Below, one piece after another: positions 58,917 to 64,000 of a DNA stretch of 64,000 bases; the first letter of the stretch is position 1, and every line of letters begins with the position of its first letter. Both the position numbers and the translations under genes were made by a program. The stretch comes from Megascapheus bottae. Lineage: Eukaryota > Chordata > Mammalia > Rodentia > Geomyidae. The stretch covers positions 1,212,501 through 1,276,500 of the forward strand of contig JANJXV010000263.1 in the NCBI GenBank assembly GCA_024803745.1, read 5' to 3'. Under the pieces are notes generated by a model. The model worked only from the letters and a program-made list of their open reading frames with translations, searched no databases and had not been told where the DNA came from.

Positions 58917-61900
58917 AGGTTGGGGTTAGGGTTATGGTTAGGCTAAGGGTTAGGGTTAGGGTTAGGTTAAGGGTTAGGTTTAGTGTTAGGGTTAGGGTTA
59001 GATGTAGGGTTAGGTTTAGGGTTAGGGTTAGGGTTAGGGTAAGGGATAGGGCTGGGTTTGGGGTTAGGGTTAGGGTAAGAATAAGGGTTAGGGTTAGGGC
59101 TAGGGTTAGGTTAAGCGTTAGGGTTAGTGTGAGGGTTAGGGTTAGGGTTAGGGTTAGATGTAGGGTTACGGTTAAGGTAAGGGGAAGGGTTAGGGTTAGG
59201 GTTAGTGTTAGGGTTAGGGTAAGGGTTATGGTTAGGGGTTAGGTTAGGGTTAGGTTTAGGTTTAGGGTAATGGTTAGGGTTAGGATTAGGGTAAAATTTA
59301 GGGTTAGGGTAGGTTTAGAGTTAGGGTAAGTGTTAGGGTTAGGGTTAGGGTTAGGTTTAAGGTTAGAGTTAGGGTAAGGGTTAGGGTTAGGCTTAAGGTT
59401 AGGGTTAGCATAAAGTTTAGGGTTAGGGTTAGGGTTAAGGTTAGGGTAAGGGTAAGGATTAGGGTTTGGGTTAGGGTTAGGTTTAGGGTTACGATTACGG
59501 TTAGGGTTAGGGTTAGGGTAAGGGTAAGGGTTAGGGTTAGGGTTAGGATTAGGGTTAGGGTTGGGTAAGTGTTAGGGTTAGGGTTAGGTTTAGACATAGG
59601 ATTAGGGTTAGGGTAAGGGTTAGGGTTATGGTTTGGGTAAATGTTAGGGTTAGGGTAAGGGTTAGGGTGAGGGTTAGGGTAAGGGTTGGGGTTAGGGTTA
59701 GGGTTAGGGTTAGGGTAAGGATAAGGGTTACGATTAGGGTTAGGGTAAGTGTAATGGTTAGGGTTAGTGTTAGGGTTAAGTTTAGGGTTAGGGTTAGGGT
59801 TAGGGTTAGGATTAGGGTTAGGTTTAGGTATACGGTTAGGCTTAGGATAAGGGTAAGGGTTAGGGTTAGGGTTAGAATTAAGGTTAGGGTTAGGGTTAGA
59901 GTTAGGGTAAGGGTAAGGGTTAGGGTTAGGGTTAGGGTTAGGGTAAGGATTAGTGTTAGGGTTAGGGTTAGGGATAGGTTTAGGGTTAGGGTAAGGATTA
60001 GGATTAGGGTAAGTGTTAGGGTTAGGGTTAGGGTTAGGTTTAGGGTTAGGTTAAGGGTTAGGGTTGGGTAAGAGTAAGGGTTAGGGTTAGTTTTATGGTA
60101 GGGTTTGGGGTTAGGGTTAGGGTAAGGGTTAGGTTAGGGTTAGGGTTAGGGTGAGCATCAGGGTACGGGTTAGGGTTAGGGGTTAGGGTCAGGGTAGGGT
60201 TAGCGTAAGGATTAGGGTTAGGGTTAGGGTTAGGTAAGGGTTAGGGTTAGGGTAAGAGTAAGGGTTAAGGTTAGGTTTAAAGTAGGGGTTAGGGTTAGGG
60301 TTAGGGTGAGGGTAAGGGTTAGGGTAAGGGTTAGGGTTAGGGTTAGGGTTAGGGTTATTGTTAGGGTTAGGGTAAGGGATAGGGTTAGGGTTAGGGTAAG
60401 GTTTAGAGTTAGGATTGGGGTAAGGCTAAGTATTAGAGTTAGGGTTAGGGTAAGTGTTAGGGTTAGGGTTAGCGTTAGGGTAAGTCTAAGGGTTAGAGTT
60501 AGGGTTAGGGTTAGGGTTAGGGTTAGGCGTTAGGGTTAGGGTTATGGTTATGGTAAGGGTTAGGGTTAGGGTTAGGCTTTTGGTTAAGGTTAGGGTTAGG
60601 GTTAGGGTAAGGGTAAGGTTTAGGGTTAAGGTCAGGGTTAGGGTAAGCGTTAGGGCTAGGGGTTAGGGTTTCGGTTAGGGTTAGGGTTAGGTTAACGGTT
60701 AGGATTAGGGTTAGGGTAAAATTAGGGTTAGGGTTAGGTTTAGGGTAAGGGTAACTGTTAGGTTTAGGGTTAGGGTAAGGGTAAGCGTTAGGGTTAGGGT
60801 TAGGGTTGGGGTTAAGGTTAGGGTTAGGTTTTAGTGTAAGGGTAAGGGTTAGGGATAGGATTAGGTTTAGTTTTAAGGTTAGAGTTATGGTAAGGGTAAG
60901 GTTTAGGGTTAGGGTTAGGGTTAGCGTAAGTTTAGGGTTAAGGTTAGAGTTAGGGTTAAGTTAAGGGTAAGCGTAAGGGTGAGGGTTAGGGTTAGTTTTA
61001 GAGTTAGGGTTAGGGTTCGGTTTAGGGTAAGGGTAGGGTTAGGGTTAGGTTTAGGGTAAGGGTATGGGTTAGGGTTAGGGTTAGTTTCAGGGTTAGGGTT
61101 AGGGTAAGGGTTATGGTTAGTGTTAGTGTTAGTTTTAGGTTTAAGGTTAGGGTTAGGGTTAGGGTTAGGGTTAGGTTTGGGGTTAGGGTTAGGGTAAGAG
61201 TAAGGGTTAGGGTTAGGGTTAGGGTAAGGGTTAGGTTTAGGGTTAGGGATAGGGTTAGGTTTGGGGTTAGAGTTATGGTAAGGGTAAGGGTTAGGGTTAT
61301 GGTTATTGTTAGGTTTAGGGTTAGGGTTAGGGTTAGGGTAAGGGTAAGGGTTAGGGTTAAGGTTAAGGTTAGGGTTAGGTTTAGGGTTAGGGTAAGGATT
61401 AGAGTTAGGGTAAGGGTTAGGTTTAGGGTAAGGGTAAGTGTTAGGGTTAGGGTTAGGGTAAGGGATAGGGCTCGGTTTGGGGTTAGGGTTAGGGTAAGAA
61501 TAAGGGTTAGGGTTAGGGTTAGGGTTAGGTTAAGCGTTACAGTTAGTGTGAGGGTTAGGATTAGGGTTAGGTTTAGATGTAGGGTTACGGTTAAGGTAAT
61601 GGTTAGGGTTAGGATTAGGGTAAAAGTTAGGGTTAGGGTAGGTTTAGGGTAGGGTAAGGGTTAGGGTTAGGGTTAGGGTTAGGTTTAAGGTTAGAGTTAG
61701 GGTAAGGGTAAGGGTTAGGGTTAAGGTTAGGGTTAGTGTAAAGTTTAGGGTTAGTGTTAGGGTTAAGGTTAGGGTACGGTAAGGTTTAGGGTTAGGGTTA
61801 GGGTTAGGGTTAGGGTTACGATTATGGTTAGGGTTAGGGTTAGAGTAAGGGTAAGGATTAGGGTTAGGGTTAGGGTTAGGATTAGGGTTAGGGTTGGGTA

Positions 61901-63870
61901 AGTGTTAGGGTTAGGATTAGGTTTAGACATAGGTTTAGGGGTAGGGTAAGGGTAAGGGTTAGGGTTAGGGTTAGGATTAGGGTTAGGGTAAAGATTAGTG
62001 TTAGGGTTATGGTTAGGGATAGGTTGAGGGTTAGGGTAAGAGTTAGGGTTAGGGTTAGGGTTAGGGTTAGGGTAAGGATAAGGGTTAGGTTTAGGGTTAG
62101 GGTTAGGGTAAGTGTTAATGTTAGTATTAGGGTTAAGTTTAGGGTTAGGGTTAGGGTTAGGGTTAGGGTTAGGATTAGGGTTAGGTTTAGGTATACGGTT
62201 AGGCTTAGGGTAAGGGTAAGGGTTTGGGTTAGGGTTAGAGTTAGGGTAAGGGTAAGGGTTAGGGTTAGGGTTAGGGTTATGGTAAGGATTAGTGTTAGGT
62301 TTAGGGTTAGGGATAGGTTTAGGGTTAGGGTAAGGATTAGGATTAGGGTAAGTGTTAGGGTTAGGGTTAGGGTTAGGGTTAGGTTAAGGGTTAGGTTTAG
62401 GGTAAGAGTAAGGGTTAGGTTTAGGTTTAGGGTAGGGTTTGGGGTTAGGGTTAGGGTAATGGTTAGGGTTAGGGTTAGGGTTAGGGTGAGCATCAGAGTA
62501 CGGGTTAGGGTTATGGGTTAGGGTCAGGGTAGGGTTAGCGTAAGGGTTTGGTTTAGGGTTAGGGTTAGGTAAGGGTTAGGGTTAGGGTTAGGGTAAGGGT
62601 TAGGGTAAGAGTAAGGGTTAGGGTTAGGTTTCGGGTAGGGGTTAGGGTTAGGGTTAGTTTGAGGGTAAGGGTTAGGGTAAGGGTTAGGGTTAGGGTAAGG
62701 GTTAGGTTAGGTTTAGGGTTAGGGTGAGCATCAGGGTATTGGTTAGGGTTAGGGGTTAGGGTTAGGGTTAGGTAAGGGTTAGGGTTAGGCTTAGGGTAAG
62801 GGTTAGGGTTAGGATTAGGGTTAGGTTAAGGCTAAGGGTTAGAGTTAGTGTTAGTGTTAGGGTAAGGGTTAGGGTTCAGGTTAGGGTTAGGTTTAGGTTT
62901 AGGGTTATGGTAAGGGTAAGGTCAGGGTTAGCGTTAGGGTTAAGGTTAGGGTTAAGGTTAGGGTTACGCTAAGGGTTAGGGTTAGCGTTAGGTTAAGGGT
63001 TTGGGTTAGGGTTATGGTTAGGGTTAGTTGTAGGGTTAGTGTTAGGGTTAGGGTTAGGGTTAGGGTAAGGGTAAGTGTTAGGGTTAGGGTTAGGGTAAGG
63101 GATAGGGTTGGATTTGGAGTTAGGGTTAGGGTAAGAGTAAGGGTTACGGTTAGGGTTAGGGTTAGGGTTAGGGTAAGGGTTAGGGTTAGGGTTAGGTTAA
63201 GCGTTAGGTTTAGGGTGAGGGTTAGGGTTAGGGTTAGGGTTAGATGTAGGGTTAGGGTTAGGGCAAGGGTAAGGGTTAGGTTTAGGGTTAGTGTTAGGGT
63301 TAGGGTAAGGTTATGGTTAGGGGATAGGTTAGGGTTAGGTTTAGTTTAGGGTAAGGGTTAGGGTTAGGATTAGGGTAAAAGTTAGGGTTAGGGCAGGTTT
63401 AGGGATAGGGTAAGGGTTAGGGTTAGGGTTAGGGTTAGGGTTAGGTTTAAGGTTAGATTTAGGGTAAGGGTAAGGGTTAGGGTTAGGGTTAGGGTTAGCG
63501 TAAAGTTTAGGGTTAGGTTTAGGGTTAAGGTTAGGGTAAGGGTAAGGGTTAGGGTTAGGGATAGGGTTAGGTTTAGGGTTATGATTATGGTTAGGGTTAG
63601 GGTTAGGATAAGGGTTAGGTTTAGGGTTAGGGTTAGGGTTAGGATTAGGGTTAGGGTTAGGGTAAGGGTTAGGGTTGGGTTAGAGTTAGGTTTAGATGTA
63701 GGTTTAGGGTTAGGGTTAGGGTAAGGGTTAGGGTTAGGGTTAGGGTTAGGGTAAAGGTTAGGGTTAGGGTAAGGGTTAGGGTTAGGGTTAGGATAAGGGT
63801 TAGTGTTAGGATTAGGGTTAGGGTTAGGGTTAGGGTAAGGAAAAGGTTTAGGTTTAGCGTTAGGGTAAGG
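58658..63870 (+). repeat. Large duplicated block, right copy (mate 33,741-40,030)
   Basis: Colinear with the left block as listed there, and about 1.1 kb shorter. It lacks the 351-bp and 444-bp tandem duplications and has lost about 280 bp where 60,330-60,580 joins GGGTTATTGTTAGGG directly to the TTATGGTTATGG segment. Three GAGCATCAGG sites lie at 60,153, 62,488 and 62,726 (a fourth, 58,658, belongs to HOR-B unit 7). Divergence from the left block is visible in most 60-bp lines, so it is older than HOR-B. No gene. Confidence 0.8.
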
Positions 63871-64000
63871 ATTAGGATTAGGGTAAGTGTTAGGGTTAGG
63901 ATTAGGTTTAGGTTAAGGGTTAGGGTTAGGGTAAGAGTAAGGGTTATGGTTAGTTTTAGGGTAGGGTTTGGGGTTAGGGTTAGGGTAATTGTTAGGGTTA
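63870..64000 (+). repeat. Switch to a 60.0/62.3 kb-like segment at the right edge
   Basis: After AAGGAAAAGG and TTTAGCGTTAGGG the left block continues GGTAAGGGTAAGGATTAGGG. This copy instead turns to GGATTAGGATTAGGG and GGTAGGGTTTGGGG, the order seen at about 59,995-60,110 and 62,335-62,450. The window ends inside this segment. Confidence 0.6.

Larger units (their letters stand above)
24629..62735 (+). repeat. Recurrent GGTGAGCATCAGG marker sites
   Basis: I count about 37 exact GAGCATCAGG sites. They are at 24,629, 24,851, 25,501, 25,712, 31,803, 32,048, 33,495, 33,741, 35,796, 38,696, 38,935, 43,168 and 43,312, then three per HOR-B unit (unit 1: 46,689, 46,934, 47,090), then 60,153, 62,488 and 62,726. 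Position 41,350 has GAGCTTCAGG. None is seen before 24.6 kb. They are usually followed by GGTATGGG or GGTACGGG, a seven-base GGGGTTA slip and GGTCAGGG. Many lie in pairs 211-246 bp apart, marking a sub-repeat. On the - strand each gives ATGCTC in the Leu-Thr frame. No known binding site is recognised. Confidence 0.85.
1..64000 (+). repeat. Degenerate telomere-type (TTAGGG)n array filling the window
   Basis: The + strand is made almost wholly of the hexamer TTAGGG and close variants, so G and T dominate and C is rare. Perfect runs are short: I see none longer than about six or seven hexamers (for example near 1264-1299, 34,139-34,176 and 35,845-35,880). Most changes are substitutions that keep the six-base phase; five-base (TTAGG) and seven-base (GTTAGGG) units cause occasional slips. 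TTAGGG is the telomere repeat of vertebrates and many other eukaryotes. Orientation is constant, with no inversion to CCCTAA on +. No embedded gene, transposon or unique subtelomeric sequence is visible. I infer a subtelomeric or interstitial telomeric satellite. I cannot name the organism. Confidence 0.97.

Noticed and set aside
1..64000. TERRA promoter or CpG island
   Set aside because: CpG is sparse, limited to TTACGG, TTAGCG and TTCGGG variants, and no 61-29-37-type or other promoter repeat is seen. Transcription cannot be argued from this sequence alone.
1..64000. G-quadruplex sites as individual features
   Set aside because: Almost any 24-base window with four GGG runs qualifies, so single calls carry no information beyond the general G-rich array.

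Overview
The whole 64 kb window is one degenerate telomere-type hexamer array. The + strand is built almost entirely from TTAGGG and one- or two-base variants of it (TAAGGG, TTAGGT, TTAGTG, TTAAGG, TTAGAG, TTATGG, TTACGG, TTAGCG, TCAGGG, TGAGGG, TTGGGG). I found no stretch of ordinary unique sequence and no tRNA, rRNA, transposon or CRISPR array. I see no credible protein gene. The open frames are by-products of reading a hexamer in a fixed phase: Val-Arg or Leu-Gly on +, Leu-Thr or Pro-Asn on -. TTAGGG is the telomere repeat of vertebrates, many other animals, many fungi and some protists, so this is a eukaryotic subtelomeric or interstitial telomeric tract. Nothing identifies the species. 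The G-rich strand is + throughout with no inversion, so if this is a chromosome arm its end lies to the right.

The real content is a hierarchy of longer repeats built on the hexamer. (1) From 1 to 13,363 lies higher-order repeat A (HOR-A), period 4,629 bp. It has two full copies and a third cut short, and is already in progress at the left edge. (2) From 13,364 to 18,941 are diverged pieces related to HOR-A, with local tandem duplications. (3) From 18,942 to 20,489 a near-identical orphan fragment of HOR-A returns. (4) From 20,490 to about 33,700 is a patchwork with small tandem duplications (90, 90, 89 and about 866 bp) and paired blocks at 23.1-24.0/26.5-27.5 kb. (5) From about 33,740 to 40,030 is a block that recurs at 58,658 to about 63,870. 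(6) From 40 to 45.4 kb is a mosaic whose pieces match 28.3, 31.1-33.5, 29.1 and 20.5 kb. (7) From 45,400 to 58,916 lies HOR-B, seven nearly identical 1,927-bp units in direct tandem. (8) From 58,917 to the right edge is the second copy of the 34-40 kb block, then a new switch at about 63,870.

The pattern points to turnover by unequal exchange, gene conversion and local duplication inside an old telomeric array. HOR-A and HOR-B would be the two most recent amplifications. All repeat boundaries and identities were read by eye. Exact percent identities need an alignment, and near-perfect arrays like these must be confirmed with spanning long reads before collapse or expansion in the assembly is excluded.
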